From: Pilaira anomala
Lineage: Eukaryota > Mucoromycota > Mucoromycetes > Mucorales > Mucoraceae
NCBI GenBank assembly: GCA_025716855.1
Contig: JAIXMQ010000032.1
Coordinates: 281,287 to 345,286, forward strand
Direction of reading: 5' to 3'
DNA length: 64,000 bases
Shown: in pieces, positions 11,784-23,173 of the stretch
Layout: each line of letters begins with the position of its first letter
Position numbering within the stretch: the stretch's first letter is position 1
Position numbers and translations under genes: made by a program
Notes under the pieces: model-generated
The model's database searches: none
The model's input: only the letters and a program-made list of their open reading frames with translations
Told to the model about the DNA's origin: nothing

Positions 11784-13319
11784 ATGGACTCACTTCAACT
11801 CAATATGCCTCGGTACATGGTTTACTGTGTGCTTGTAAGCTGTCTAGGATCATTTAGTAACGGGTGGGTGATTGGATCGGCCAATGTCCCTGGTGAGATC
11901 ACACATGCTTGCAAGAATGGACTTAGTCACGTCTACAGTCGATCATTTCCAGACTGTCTTCCAATGAATAATGCATTATGGGGATTTGCAGTATCATCAT
12001 TTTGCGTCGGCGGATTAATCGGTGGACTTTTTGGTGGTACAATTCAAACAAAGTTTGGACGAAAGAAGACAATCATCTTTAATAATCTAGGATGGATTAT
12101 TGGAGCGCTTTTAATTGGATCTGCCATGACGCCAGCAATGTTTATTGTAGGGCGTATTGCATGCGGTCTTTCATGTGGATTAGGGTCGCTCACAACTCCC
12201 ACTTATGTCGGTGAGATCTCAACGATTAATGCGCGTGGTATGATGGGTACGATGAATCAGTTTGCGATTGTTATTGGAATTTTATTGGCGTCAGTTATAG
12301 GGCTTCCATTAGATAGTGTACCACTTTGGCGAATTAATTATGCTATAGTGGCTATACCTGCTATATTGCAATTCTTTTTAATGGCGGGGTGTGTTGAATC
12401 TCCTCGATATTTGGTCTCTGTTAACCGCGTAGAAGAGGCTAGATTGGCTTTAGAAAGTTTACGTCCTAACTCAAATATTGATCAAGAGTTTTATGATATG
12501 ATGGAAGCTCAGTTAGGTACAGCTGCTGCAAGAGCTATGGCAATCAATAATGCAAAGGCAATGGAAGTTATGTCTGAAGAAAAACTAATTTCGAAGCCCA
12601 AGGCATTTGATAGTTTCTCTGATTCGTTGGTGGAAGATGTAATTATTGAAAATGCCTTAGCAGGAGATAGTGAAGGACGTGAATCGATGAATATGATTCA
12701 GATTTTCAAGGATCCTCTTATTCGACGTATCACACTTACAGTTGTTACACTTCATATCACACAACAATTGATTGGTATGAATGCCGTCATGTATTATTCA
12801 ACCACTATCTTTAAAATGTCTTTCTCGGCTGAGATGTCAAAGTATATGGCAATTGTTACTACTGTTGTTAATTTCGTGTCTACTATTATCTCGTTACTTT
12901 TAATTGATCGTATGGGTCGTCGTCCATTACTCTTGATTGCAGAAACAGGTGCTTGTATCTTCTCTGTCCTCTTGATCGTAGGTTACGTTTATAATATTGG
13001 GGCACTTTTAGTGGTATCAGTATTTGGGTATGTTCTCTCATTTGCAATTGGTATCGGACCTATCCCATGGATGATGACCTCAGAACTTACACCTGTATAT
13101 GCTTCTTCCGCTGTTGGATCAGTGGCTACTGCAACTAACTGGGCTATGAACTTCTTGATCGGTCAATGTTTTCCAGTGATCTTTGCAGGTATCAAAGGAT
13201 ATTCGTTTGCTATCTTCGCTAGTATTGCAGCATTTGCTTTTGTGTTTACTTATTTTAAAGTACCCGAGACAAAAGGTCGTTCTTTAGAAGATATAGTTCG
13301 TGGTTTTGAGAGATCCTAA
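11784..13319 (+). CDS. major facilitator superfamily sugar transporter
   Basis: Intronless, 511 residues. It shows the sugar-porter signature set: GGTIQTKFGRKKT after the second helix, RIACGLSCGLGSLTTPTYVGE in helices 4-5, VESPRYLV after helix 6, DRMGRRPLLL after helix 8 and a PETKGRSLE C-terminal motif. Twelve hydrophobic segments can be drawn, with the usual central cytosolic loop (residues ~220-300, unusually acidic and serine-rich). Family members move hexoses across the plasma or vacuolar membrane. It resembles the GLUT-like fungal group that includes yeast Vps73 and Ybr241c, but substrate and location cannot be read from sequence. The start at 11784 gives a normal short N-terminus before helix 1. 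Confidence 0.88.
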   Translation: MDSLQLNMPRYMVYCVLVSCLGSFSNGWVIGSANVPGEITHACKNGLSHVYSRSFPDCLPMNNALWGFAVSSFCVGGLIGGLFGGTIQTKFGRKKTIIFNNLGWIIGALLIGSAMTPAMFIVGRIACGLSCGLGSLTTPTYVGEISTINARGMMGTMNQFAIVIGILLASVIGLPLDSVPLWRINYAIVAIPAILQFFLMAGCVESPRYLVSVNRVEEARLALESLRPNSNIDQEFYDMMEAQLGTAAARAMAINNAKAMEVMSEEKLISKPKAFDSFSDSLVEDVIIENALAGDSEGRESMNMIQIFKDPLIRRITLTVVTLHITQQLIGMNAVMYYSTTIFKMSFSAEMSKYMAIVTTVVNFVSTIISLLLIDRMGRRPLLLIAETGACIFSVLLIVGYVYNIGALLVVSVFGYVLSFAIGIGPIPWMMTSELTPVYASSAVGSVATATNWAMNFLIGQCFPVIFAGIKGYSFAIFASIAAFAFVFTYFKVPETKGRSLEDIVRGFERS

Positions 13320-13809
13320 AAAAAATACCCATTGTATATTTCTTTAAACACACACACACGCACACGTATATATACTTGTATAAAATATATCACACATTTT
13401 TTCTTGTATTAGATATATTTCCCTCTCTCTCGTTATATAAATATATGTATGGATAAAACCAAACTTAAATAACGCTGGACGTACAAGAATATAGAAAATA
13501 AAGTTTATTTCGATGAATTTGAATCTTGGCCATTTTTTTATTTGTGTTAATTCTAAATTATATACATGTTTGTTTTATAATTCAGTATCTCCAAATTTAT
13601 GAAAATTTTCTTTCCCTTTATGTATCTTCCGGGTTTTATAGGAACTCATATTTTGAGTCACTGGTGTTTTAAACTTTTTGTGTGTGTAATACTAGTTTGT
13701 GCGATAAACAGCAAATGAATGAACCTCCGCAATCAGTATTGGTGCACTGAACAATATCGCCTGTCAAACATTTTTTCTCTTTTTTCTTTCTCTATCTTTT
13801 TACTGAAAA
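13320..13809. promoter_or_regulatory. intergenic region between transporter and helicase
   Basis: About 490 bp, AT-rich, with a CA microsatellite at about 13350-13363 and pyrimidine runs (13770-13800) just before the helicase start. No gene or RNA seen. Confidence 0.4.
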
Positions 13810-16800
13810 ATGGATAAAATTTATTTTCAGGAAGCTTTGAAAAGCCTCAACACTTCTCAGAGGGATTGCGTATTATCTACTGCTGAAAATCTTCAAATCC
13901 TTGCTGGACCTGGCTCAGGAAAGACAAGAGGTACAGATACAAACTTTTTTTTTTTCAAAAAAACGCGTGCATAGTAATAAAAATAAAAAAGTTTTAACTA
14001 TGCGTGTTGCTCATTTGGTCATTGAAAAGGGAATCTCCCCAAGCCGTATTATTGTTGTAACTTTCACCACAAAAGCAGCTGGAGAAATGAAGAAGAGACT
14101 CCTGAAGCTCATTGGTGAGCGTAACACTCACAGGTTGCTCATTGGCACTTTCCATGCTATTTGTTCAAGGTTACTCCACAAGTATCCTGCTCTAGCTGGG
14201 CTCGACCCCAATTTCACTATCTGTGAGCCAGATCAATGGTATAATATCCTTTCGTTTTTATTTTCTTTTTACCCTTGTTATATATTAACTAGAAAAATAT
14301 ACAGTAAACAGATCATAAGCCAAATTAAAAAGGATAAGAAGATAGACTTAAGCGATTTTACAAGAAAAGATATGGAACCTGGTATGTAAAATAAATCTGA
14401 TGATTTTTTTTTGTATTGTTTAAATTGACATCTTTTTGTATAGGTGCTATTCTTGGCATTATTAGTAAAGCAAAGAGTCAAGGAGAAGATGAGTATATGT
14501 TTGAACGATATTATGCAGATGATTTCAAGCGAAAAGATATTGTGAAGATTTATTTTGCTTATGAAGCTGAATTAAAGAGACAAAATATGGTGGTAAGATG
14601 AACCATTATGATGTATTTTTTTATAAAGAAAAAATGACTGATTTAATAAAATTTAGGACTTCGACAACTTGTTGATGAAATGTTGCGTTTTACTCCGTAA
14701 TAAAAACAATGTCCTGGCCGATATCAAAAGTATCTTGGTTGACGAGGTAAGTATTTAATTTAAATATTATTTAACATTTTTGAGATTAAAGACTTGCATA
14801 ATTAGTATCAAGATACAAACGTTGTTCAATACGATTTGATTAAATTAATGATGCTTCAAAAGAACGATAAAACTATTACAATTGTAGGCGATCCAGATCA
14901 ATCTATCTTCGGATGGAGAAGTGCGGAACCAAAAAACTTTGGCAAAATGGCAAAGGAATACGCAAAAACGTGTGCAATGAAATTGGAGAGAAACTATAGA
15001 AGCACCGGTCTTATTATCGATGCGGCTATGCATGTTATCAAACAAGGTAAAAAAAAAAAGAAGTTTTTTTCATAGGATGGTTTCAAACATTTAATGAAAT
15101 ATATATAGATAAAAACCGTATCGATAAAGTATTGTATACAAATAATCCTAAAGGTATCCCAATGTCTTTAATTAAAACACAAAACAGTGAGACAGAAGCC
15201 GAATTCGTCGCAACTGAAATAAAGAAAGCATTAAGAAATTCAAAAGGCCTAATTCGATATAAGGATATCGCAATCCTTATGCGAATGAATTTCATCTCTC
15301 GCCAGTTTGAAACTACTTTTCGACACAGCAAAATTCCGTTCACAATGGTACTTTTTTTGGGGGGGGGGGACATTCAAGTAAATAGACACTAATGATTCGT
15401 ATGAATATACATTAGGTTGGTGGTGATAGATTCTTTGACCGTATTGAAATTAAGGATATTACAAGTTATTTGTCATTTGCATATAATCCAAAGAATACAA
15501 CAGCATTTACTCGTATTATCAATGTACCTAAACGTGGTATTGGACAAGTCACATTAAATAAGATTATGGATGAAAACGCTGCAGACAAAGAGTCATTGTT
15601 ATATACACTTAAGAAAATTATTCAACGTAGAACCTGTGCTAGCTTCACCGGTGCAGTTCTTGGAAAGCTTAGACATTTCATTGATATAATCTTACATATC
15701 CGTGCTTTAATTGACGAAAAGGTACAATATAAACATAGATTTTTTTTTTTGTATTTTAACACTTTGATAAAAGAAATCGGTAGCAGATATACTTTCATAC
15801 ATTTATACTGCAACAGAATATCAAAAGCACTTGAAAGATAAGCATCATCAAGACTGGCAGTCGAGATGGGAGAATTTAGGTGAACTTTTATCGATTGCAA
15901 AAAAGACCGATGAAACCTCTGCTGAATTAAATGCTCAGTTTGATAAGGAAGATGGTATTAATAGTCAAGATGCAACTGTTGTTGAACCTGTAGAAGTAGA
16001 ACCTGTACAGCCTGAGCCTGGAGTAGAAAAAGAAGATAATAATGAAACCAAACAATCTGATGATGAGGACGATGTCTTGGATTTGACCTCAATTAAACAG
16101 GAGTAAGCAGATATATATATATATATATATTCAAATATTACGTACACATAACTTAAGATAATACTTTCATAGAATTAAGACCGAACCAGGTATTGAATCA
16201 AATATAAAAGAGGAATTTAAAAATGTTAAGATTGAGGATCCTGAATTTGATCCAAGAAACTTTGGTCTTAATGATGACTTGAAAGAGGAGAAGAAAGATT
16301 TCAAAGAGCCAAAAAATTCAAAAGAGCCAAAAGAGTCAAAAGAAAACAATGATGATAAGGATGATGAGCCAAAGAATTTTGGAACAGATGATATGGATCC
16401 AATTGCGGAATTCTTAGAATACTGTTCTCTCTGTTCTAATCAGAAGGAGCTAGAAGAAGCTGAAGGGGGAGGAGGTGTAAGTTTGTTTTTTTTATTATTT
16501 TGACAGATACATGCATAAAATACTAAAATTCATAAACAGAAAGTAACAATTGCTACAATGCACGCTGCAAAAGGTAAGAGCGAATGATATTTTTTTAAAA
16601 AATCTAACACATATATTTACTGATATTTCTTTATGTATAATAGGTTTGGAATGGCCCTGTGTTTTTATCGTCTCTTGTAATGATGGAATTATTCCCCACT
16701 CTCGATGTGATGATCTGCAAGAAGAAGGGTAATTATCTCTATTTCATTACGCTTACTATTCATTTAACGCCCCTCCTCCCCCCCCCCCTTTTTTTTTGCT

Positions 16801-17265
16801 AGTCGATTACTTTACGTTGCAATGACTCGCTCTCAGTGTAAGATTACCAAATCAATTTTTTTTATGCATGCTTATTAACTTTATTTAACTAATATAGTCC
16901 TATTGTATTGTATTGTACCAAGCTACAGAGACGTATGGGGCCAGCGTAGGCATCAATCGGTGTCTTGCTTTTTAAATGGAATGCCTAAAGAAATTTGCTC
17001 AACTAAAGCAATTGAATGGAATGCAGAAGTAAGAACTTTGTTGGCGACCACAATCAATCGACCCGTACCTGACGAAAGTCATAAGAAGACCGATGCCGAA
17101 GAAATAATTGACATTCGATTTGGAGCGGCGGGTCAACGAGTTAACACTGAAGATATGGGTGGGTTTTCTTCTGCTGCCGGGCTAAAGAGGGACATTCAAA
17201 AGAAACCAAATAAGAGATCTAAATCTGGACAAACAGATTTAGCACAAAAGAAAATCAAGTTTTAA
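13810..17265 (+). CDS. SRS2: UvrD/Rep-family 3'-5' DNA helicase, Srs2-like
   Basis: About 14 short exons can be chained into ~870 residues. All superfamily 1 helicase motifs are visible in order: I AGPGSGKTR, Ia TFTTKAAGEMKKR, Ib GTFHA, II ILVDEYQDTN, III GDPDQSIFGWR, IV LERNYRS, then VGGDRFFDRIEIKD, V TMHAAKGLEW and VI RLLYVAMTR. Srs2 strips Rad51 from single-stranded DNA and limits recombination in the nucleus (family knowledge); that role is inferred. An acidic insert (exons at 15780-16475, with EPVEVEPVQPEPGVE and Lys/Glu repeats) separates motifs IV and V. Two IKQE/IKTEP-type sequences in it resemble SUMO-attachment sites. The C-terminus is basic and short compared with yeast Srs2. The bacterial-like core could also suit a mitochondrial Hmi1-type helicase, but no targeting peptide is seen. 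Confidence 0.85.
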
Positions 17266-17366
17266 AAAAAAAAGAAGCGTAATTGCTAAATTATATCATA
17301 TCTATTTTTTTATTCATATTAAATAAGTACTTTTTTTTTTTTAATAAAAAATATAATATTTGATTA

Positions 17367-17831
17367 TTATGAACTCCATTTTGCAAATTCTTCACGGAAA
17401 GCATTTAATCTTTGAGTAGAATATAAAAAGTAATCGAAATCAATTTCACTTTGATTTGTTTGAATTAAACCCCATAAACCCCAATACAAGTGACCTGTCA
17501 TGAGCCACACGGCAGCCTCTTTTTGTAAAGATTCAGGTGTAACCGACGCATTGATGTCGGGATTATCAAACTTGGAAGGTGTGTCGAGATAGGCTTTTAA
17601 GAAACGAATTTGTTCATCATAAGTTGGGTACTTGCTTAAATCCATTGAAGCCGGTTGTTCTGAATGATAATCGTACGCCCATTCACAAAAATGGTTTGAT
17701 AAATCGTATCCACGTGGGTTATATCCTGCGTACTCGAAATCTACTACAACTAACTCATCTGTTTTCTCTAATCGAAGCACATTACCATATTGGGTCTAAA
17801 TATACAAGATAAGTATAAAAAGATAAAACAC

Positions 17832-17869
<38 letters not shown>

Positions 17870-18721
17870 TTACATCGTTATGTGCAAAAACAACAGGTGA
17901 ATGAACTTTGTCTAAAATCTGTTTACATTCTTCAATTTCAAAAGGTAATCTTTCCAAATTATAAACCTCTAAAACTTTAGCCCAGCCTTCACTTTTACTC
18001 ATCAAGTTTGGTAATATCCCCATAACAATACGATAACATTTATCGATATTTGACCAAATTTCTAAATGATCTTTTGATGGGTCAAATGGGTAGACGGCGA
18101 CAATATCATGAATTTCTCGAAGACAAGATGCAATTCGTTTTGATATCTCTGGTTCACACATTTCGTCATGTGTTAATGTGGTGGAAGGTAAGTATTGTTC
18201 GAATCTACCGTTTCCGAATACGCCTAATAGGTTAGGACCGATATTTAAGCTGGATAAACGAGCAAGCCACGCTAACTCATTTTCTCGGTCAATAAATTGG
18301 TCTACACCATTACCATAAACTCTGAATAGTAATCGTCGTTTCTCATTTTCAGGATTAATAAAAAACACGGCACTGTGTTGACAACTGTTGTTAAGTAAAA
18401 AAAAAAAAGAAAAGAAGGGACTAGACGCTTTTGACTTACTTTGTTAAGGCTCCACTTACTCGTTGAATCTTGATCTTTTTGACACCTTCAGCCCATTCCG
18501 GGAAAAGTACTTGAATTAGTTTCAAGACTTTGGTGTTTAAAGCATCACCTTTAAGGACACTACAAAAATAATAAAATAAAAGCAGAAACTTTTTAAATAA
18601 GTACTCTTAAAAAAAACAAATACTCTAACAAACAAAGCGATAATAAAACATACGCAAGGTCAATAATAGTATCACAACCAGGGATAGCAGATAAATCTTC
18701 ACTTGAGCTTGGAGAAGACAT
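17367..18721 (-). CDS. choline/ethanolamine kinase
   Basis: Four exons (18721-18654, 18559-18440, 18372-17874, 17795-17367) give 371 residues. The fold marks are clear: RVSGALTNAVFFIN near the N-terminus, the Brenner motif HNDTQYGN (catalytic Asp, created across an intron) and the choline-kinase motif DFEYAGYNPRGYDLSNHFCEW. The enzyme phosphorylates choline or ethanolamine with ATP at the start of the Kennedy pathway to phosphatidylcholine and phosphatidylethanolamine, in the cytosol. Which amino-alcohol it prefers cannot be told. The third intron carries an AAT trinucleotide repeat (17833-17868). The gene converges on the helicase with 101 bp between stop codons. Confidence 0.9.
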
Positions 18722-18880
18722 AGTATAAGCAAAAGAAAGAAAATAAGTAAACACGAGAGAAAAGAGAGAGAAAGGAAAAAGATTTTATGGGTCAGTTTCA
18801 ATTTATTTACAGATGAAAATTTATTATGTTGTGTGTTGGGGGTATAATATAAACATTTAATTCTTTGCTACAGTATCTTT

Positions 18881-20386
18881 TTAGATTGCATTTGGTTCTT
18901 TCTTTCTTGCATTTACTTCAATTTTGTATTCCATCAAAGTACCTAAATTAAGACCAAAATATACACCATCTATTGTTTGCTTTGTATGGAATGGCACTAC
19001 ATATCAATTACGCGGAGTTTAGTATACAAAAAAGATGATCTCTTTTTAAAAAAACATACAAAACCATAATAACTTTTGATCTCCCATTACTTCTATCCAA
19101 TTTGCTCTCATTCCTTGATCGAATATATTTTCGCCTGATTCTGTAAACATTGGTATAAACGTATCTTCACCAGCTTTTTTATCTTCTTTCCAATTTTGAA
19201 ACTTTACGTTTTCAATTGTGGTTCGATTATGTAAGACCAACCATAGGTGAGACATTGTAAATGCGCCGAGAATAAATGTAAGGATACCTCCGCTATAAAA
19301 TAAATCAATTTTTAAAATCATAAATAAAAAAAAAGGGGGGGGGGGGAAGCTTACACAATGAGTACTGAAAGTGCTATACCGTCAAATGTAGCCTAAAACA
19401 AATCAGGAGAAAATATCAGATATTGGTAGTAACAAGATGAATATTGAATTACTTACTAGACTATTAAACTGTATAAATGCTGCTAAAGTAGTTGAAAATA
19501 TCCATATACCAAGGATTGTAACATAGAATAAGAATTGAATATAGTATCTATAATTTAAAACGCCCACGCATCCATTTACCCTATTTAAACATTATTATTA
19601 TTTTTTTTTCTCTTTTTTTTTTGTTTTTTGTTATTTGTTACCATGGACAATGGCTAATTAAAAAAAACATTGCTTAGCAACTACATTATATTTATTTAAA
19701 TGTCTAATTATGCTTACTGATCCATTTTTAAAACACAAGTGCCACAGACACGACAATGATGAGTTCGATCTGGTTTCCAAACTTGGCATGTGTCACACCA
19801 TTCTGGGTTATCGCTTAATATTGTATGAGGTTTATCCAAATTATCTATATCCTATAGTTACCGACTTTTAAAGTTAAAAAAAAATTGTCTGTAGTAATAA
19901 ATTAAAATTTACCTTTGCATGACCTGGCTTTTTTGATACGATTCTGGCATAAGATATAAGAAACATTATAAAAAATATATTAAAGAAAACCAAGTACACA
20001 ATAGCTTGTGTATGACGATTAAATTTCCACAATAAGACAACTTTTTAAATTATGTCGTCAGTACATGGTTTCATACTTTATTTTTTTTTATTTTTACTTG
20101 AGTACTTACAGACGATACGACATATATATCCATAATAAACATATGCAGAAAGACAAATAATAAAAAGAATGGGTAACCAGCCCCAATCTCTATGTTGACC
20201 TGGCTTCTTTCCTTTTGGTAATGGCATAGCTATATCAGTGATTACAGAAAATAAGAAGATTATTGGCCATAGTTTATTATAGATTGGTGATTGGGAGTTA
20301 CAGCATCCTCCTCCTGTTGCTTGTTCGGTATTTTTTCGTTTTCGAGTTGTTATTCGGTGCCTTTCTGCATCATCAGTTGTTTGCAT
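18881..20386 (-). CDS. DHHC-type protein S-palmitoyltransferase
   Basis: Exons run from ATG 20386 (MQTTDDAERH) to a stop at 18881. The order is two N-terminal membrane helices (WPIIFLFSVITDIAM and LPILFIICLSAYVYYG), a further helix-rich exon (~20045-19924), the cysteine-rich domain WCDTCQVWKPDRTHHC...CVLKMDHHCPWVNGCVG, two more helices, and a C-terminal tail. The catalytic DHHC cysteine is present. The motif is assembled from three exons, one of them a 12-nt micro-exon at 19642-19653 (CCATTGTCCATG). Four transmembrane helices and the cytosolic DHHC loop fit the family that palmitoylates membrane-associated proteins at ER, Golgi or vacuole. It looks closest to the zDHHC20/Pfa3 type, but the substrate is unknown. 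A start further upstream is possible but would add an unlikely basic leader. Confidence 0.85.
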
Positions 20387-20735
20387 TTTTGTTTTTTTGT
20401 ATAGATGAAAAAGAGAAAGAGAGAGCAAGAAAAGAAAAAACACTTTGTGCTTCCATAAGATCATCGTAGTTCTAATCATTACGTCATGTTCCTCTTTGTC
20501 CCTTTTCAAAAAATGATTGGGTTAAAGTTAAAAAGGTTTTCTATGAAGCTTTTGTTAGAAAATGTGAAAATATGCCAAATATAAAAGAGTTGTGTGTAAC
20601 AAATAATGATTATAATTATTGGTCATACTTTTTTTTTATTGGGAGACACACCTCACCAATTTAAGTAGTCTTAACAATGATTGAAGTGATAACTATCATG
20701 TCTCATTATAACTAAGATAAACTTTGTTGCTTTTT
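20387..20735. other. intergenic, start of the repeat island
   Basis: The 5' flank of the palmitoyltransferase gene. AT-rich, with a GA-rich leader at 20410-20440. No gene or RNA seen. Confidence 0.35.
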
Positions 20736-20737
20736 TT

Positions 20738-21150
20738 ATATAATTCTAATTGAAATAAACGTATGGGTAACAGTAATATAAACATCATGAACGAGTTTCT
20801 TCAAAATAGAAAGATATTGGGGTTTCCATCCTATTACAAGGAATAAAGGTATATCCTGAGGAAAACAACCAAATATAGTTGTAGGGTATTTAGCGACAAC
20901 ACGCATTTTAATTACAATAAACCAACGCATGTCTTATCCAGCCTTTACAATCACTCAAAGTAATTTCGGATACAGAATCCATTATCCTAAGTGCCAATAA
21001 ATCCGGAATCAAATGGGTTTTATTTGATAGAACAGGAATGGAATACAAATTAAGACCACTAGAGATAATGCTGTTAATCACCGTCTTTCCTTCAATCATA
21101 ACTTTGCATCGATCAGACTGATGGTTATTTGAGATGGCCACTAAAGACAA
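20738..21150 (-). pseudogene. truncated repeat-family ORF (related to the copy at 21.8-23.1 kb)
   Basis: The minus strand from 21150 reads HQSDRCKVMIEGKTVINS, which is nearly the same as CQSDRCKVMIEGKTVINN in the larger copy near 22290-22230. It continues with IPVLSNKTHLIPDLLALRIM and a C-terminal segment before stopping at about 20908. A second frame continues to about 20738. No upstream part is present. The family is not one I can name; two copies within 2 kb suggest a dispersed repeat protein. Confidence 0.5.
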
Positions 21151-21651
21151 TTATTATTGACGGAAGGTTGGTTTGTTATTGAATCTATGATTTTTTTTTT
21201 TTTTTTTTTGAAGGCTTAAAATATAATTTGAATATTGTGAGTAATTGAAATTACACATTGCAATAAAACCATTATTATATAGTAGCTGAATTACCAGCAG
21301 GAATTCTATCGCCTGAGATTGAGCTTGTTAATTACAAGCAAGATGACCATATCAGCTTACTGATATATTACAAAAATTGTCTTTTTATCTATATGGTCTA
21401 TCATTTAATCACACAACTAATAATTATTTTGAGTCTGTCAAATTTCAGGTATCCGCAATTTTCATTTGCTTTCACGAAATAAATAATACATGTAACAGTT
21501 AAATTAGTATACGATAAGAGATAATTTTTATTTAAATGAAATCATTTAAAAAAGAAGGTGTGAAATAAAAGAGGGCGGTGTTTGTTCACGAGAAAAAGTG
21601 AGGTAAGTATAAGAATGTGGTGCTGGTGCACTAGAAGAAACAAGGTTCGAA

Positions 21652-21796
21652 TATCGTACCCGCTCTATTTAAGGCTGAAAAAAATTTCAGACTTTTGTGG
21701 CCTTAAATCGTATCATAGCCTTATTTCTGACTTGAGGAAGTTAAATATGTCCAAATTTTGCAGAGAATTGCGGCCTTAAATAGAGCAGGTACTGTA
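21652..21796. mobile_element. ~145-bp mariner-type MITE (copy 1)
   Basis: Terminal inverted repeats of about 25 bp (GTACCCGCTCTATTTAAGGC on the left, its inverse ending GGTACTGTA on the right) enclose an AT-rich core with internal GGCCTTA motifs. The element ends in TA, as expected for a TA target duplication of the Tc1/mariner class. A homologous copy sits at 61013-61159. It interrupts the 3' end of the minus-strand repeat-family ORF. Confidence 0.75.
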
Positions 21797-21819
21797 ATAA
21801 AGGTAGTGCTGGTACACTA

Positions 21820-23125
21820 GAAAGGAGGTGCTGGCACACTAGAAGAAGTGTATTTGACTCCTCTAAAAACGACCCAGTTTGACTTGATCCACTGTTTTTT
21901 GTTGTTTACTGGGGCTTCTTGTCGGTTGTTGTACTTAGGTCCTTTTGTAAATCCCTTAGCCCTTTCAGTGGTTTTAATATTTTCATCGATTAGACTACTT
22001 GTATTAACGCATTTACTTTGGAATTCAAGTAACAATCTTGTAAGGTCAGGAAGGATCTTAAAATTTTCAATTGTGTCGATCAAAGAAAAGGATGAAATTT
22101 CATTTCCAACATATAAACCAGGTAGGAACCGAAGAGATAACAAGGAAATATAGTTCAGTTCCACAGATATGCAAAACAGGAATATATGTCATCTCAAGCC
22201 CACGAGAGATGACATTGTTGATTACTGTCTTTCCTTCTATCATTACTTTACACCGGTCAGATTGGCATTTTAAGTTTCCCGGGTCGTATTTGGCAAATTC
22301 ACCAGAAGCAATCTCGTTTTCAACATTACGTCTTTGAATCATCTTATCAATTATGATTCTTAGATCGATCTTTAAACTTGTATTGCCATCTTCATTACCT
22401 GCTTTGTAAACTGTATCTCCCCATTTGGAGCGCAAGTCAGTTTCATCAAATAGTTCTTCGATTATAGGCGCCCAAATTTTGATTACATAATCCCACTTGG
22501 AACAATCAATATCTGGATTGAATATGTAGGATGACTTCGTATACAATTTTATTAAGTGTTTGAGAAGATAAACGAAATAAGATTCTTCGGCATTCAACTT
22601 TTTATATTGATCCTCTAGTCGTTTCAACCAACTTGATAACTTCTTTAATTTTTTTCCAAAGGATGATTTGCTTTGGATAATAGATGTCATGATTGAATTA
22701 AACTCGTCTGTTAACTTCAATAAATTGTCATTTATTTCACTGTCTTCTTCCACCTTTACTGGAAAACGCGACTGTAAATTGAGCCATTGGTCTTCGGTGA
22801 AAAGGGTTGACTGAACATCTCCAAACTTGTACGAGAGATCGAGAATCGAATTCATTCCCAGGCTAACACAGGTTTGATCTTGTATTGAAAGACCACTGAA
22901 AGAGCAGTAATTCTTCAAAGCATCGTTTTTAATATATGAGCCTACGCTCCCATTCAAGTCACCAATATATATATCATCATGTTCGTTAACTTTATGGCTT
23001 GATTCTTTGTGTGGCGCCTTTCTTTTTTTATTATTCAACTTATCCTCTAAAATTTCTTCAACCGAAGTGTGAACAAATTCTAATTGCAAGTTGATTTGAC
23101 GTTCTTCAGATTGCTCGATTGATTC
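21820..23125 (-). pseudogene. repeat-family ORF of unknown function, frameshifted
   Basis: An acceptor-like junction at 23126 opens a frame of about 325 residues (IEQSEERQINLQLEFVHTSV...). It is rich in Lys, Asp and Ser and contains KRKAPHKESSHK and CQSDRCKVMIEGKTVIN. Near 22150 a one-base shift moves the reading to another frame, which continues ISLLSLRFLPGLYVGNEIS through to about 21820 and ends KYTSSSVPAPPF. The first exon is missing; an inverted-repeat element (23174-23831) lies where it should be. No motif identifies a function. The pattern suits a mobile-element-borne or expanded lineage-specific family. Confidence 0.55.
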
Positions 23126-23173
23126 CTAAAAAAAAAGAGATTTAATTAGCATGTTAAAGTCTCCTTCTACATT

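Noticed and set aside
21636..21660. GGTTCGAAT text reminiscent of a tRNA T-loop
   Set aside because: No acceptor stem, anticodon arm or A/B box spacing; it belongs to the MITE junction.
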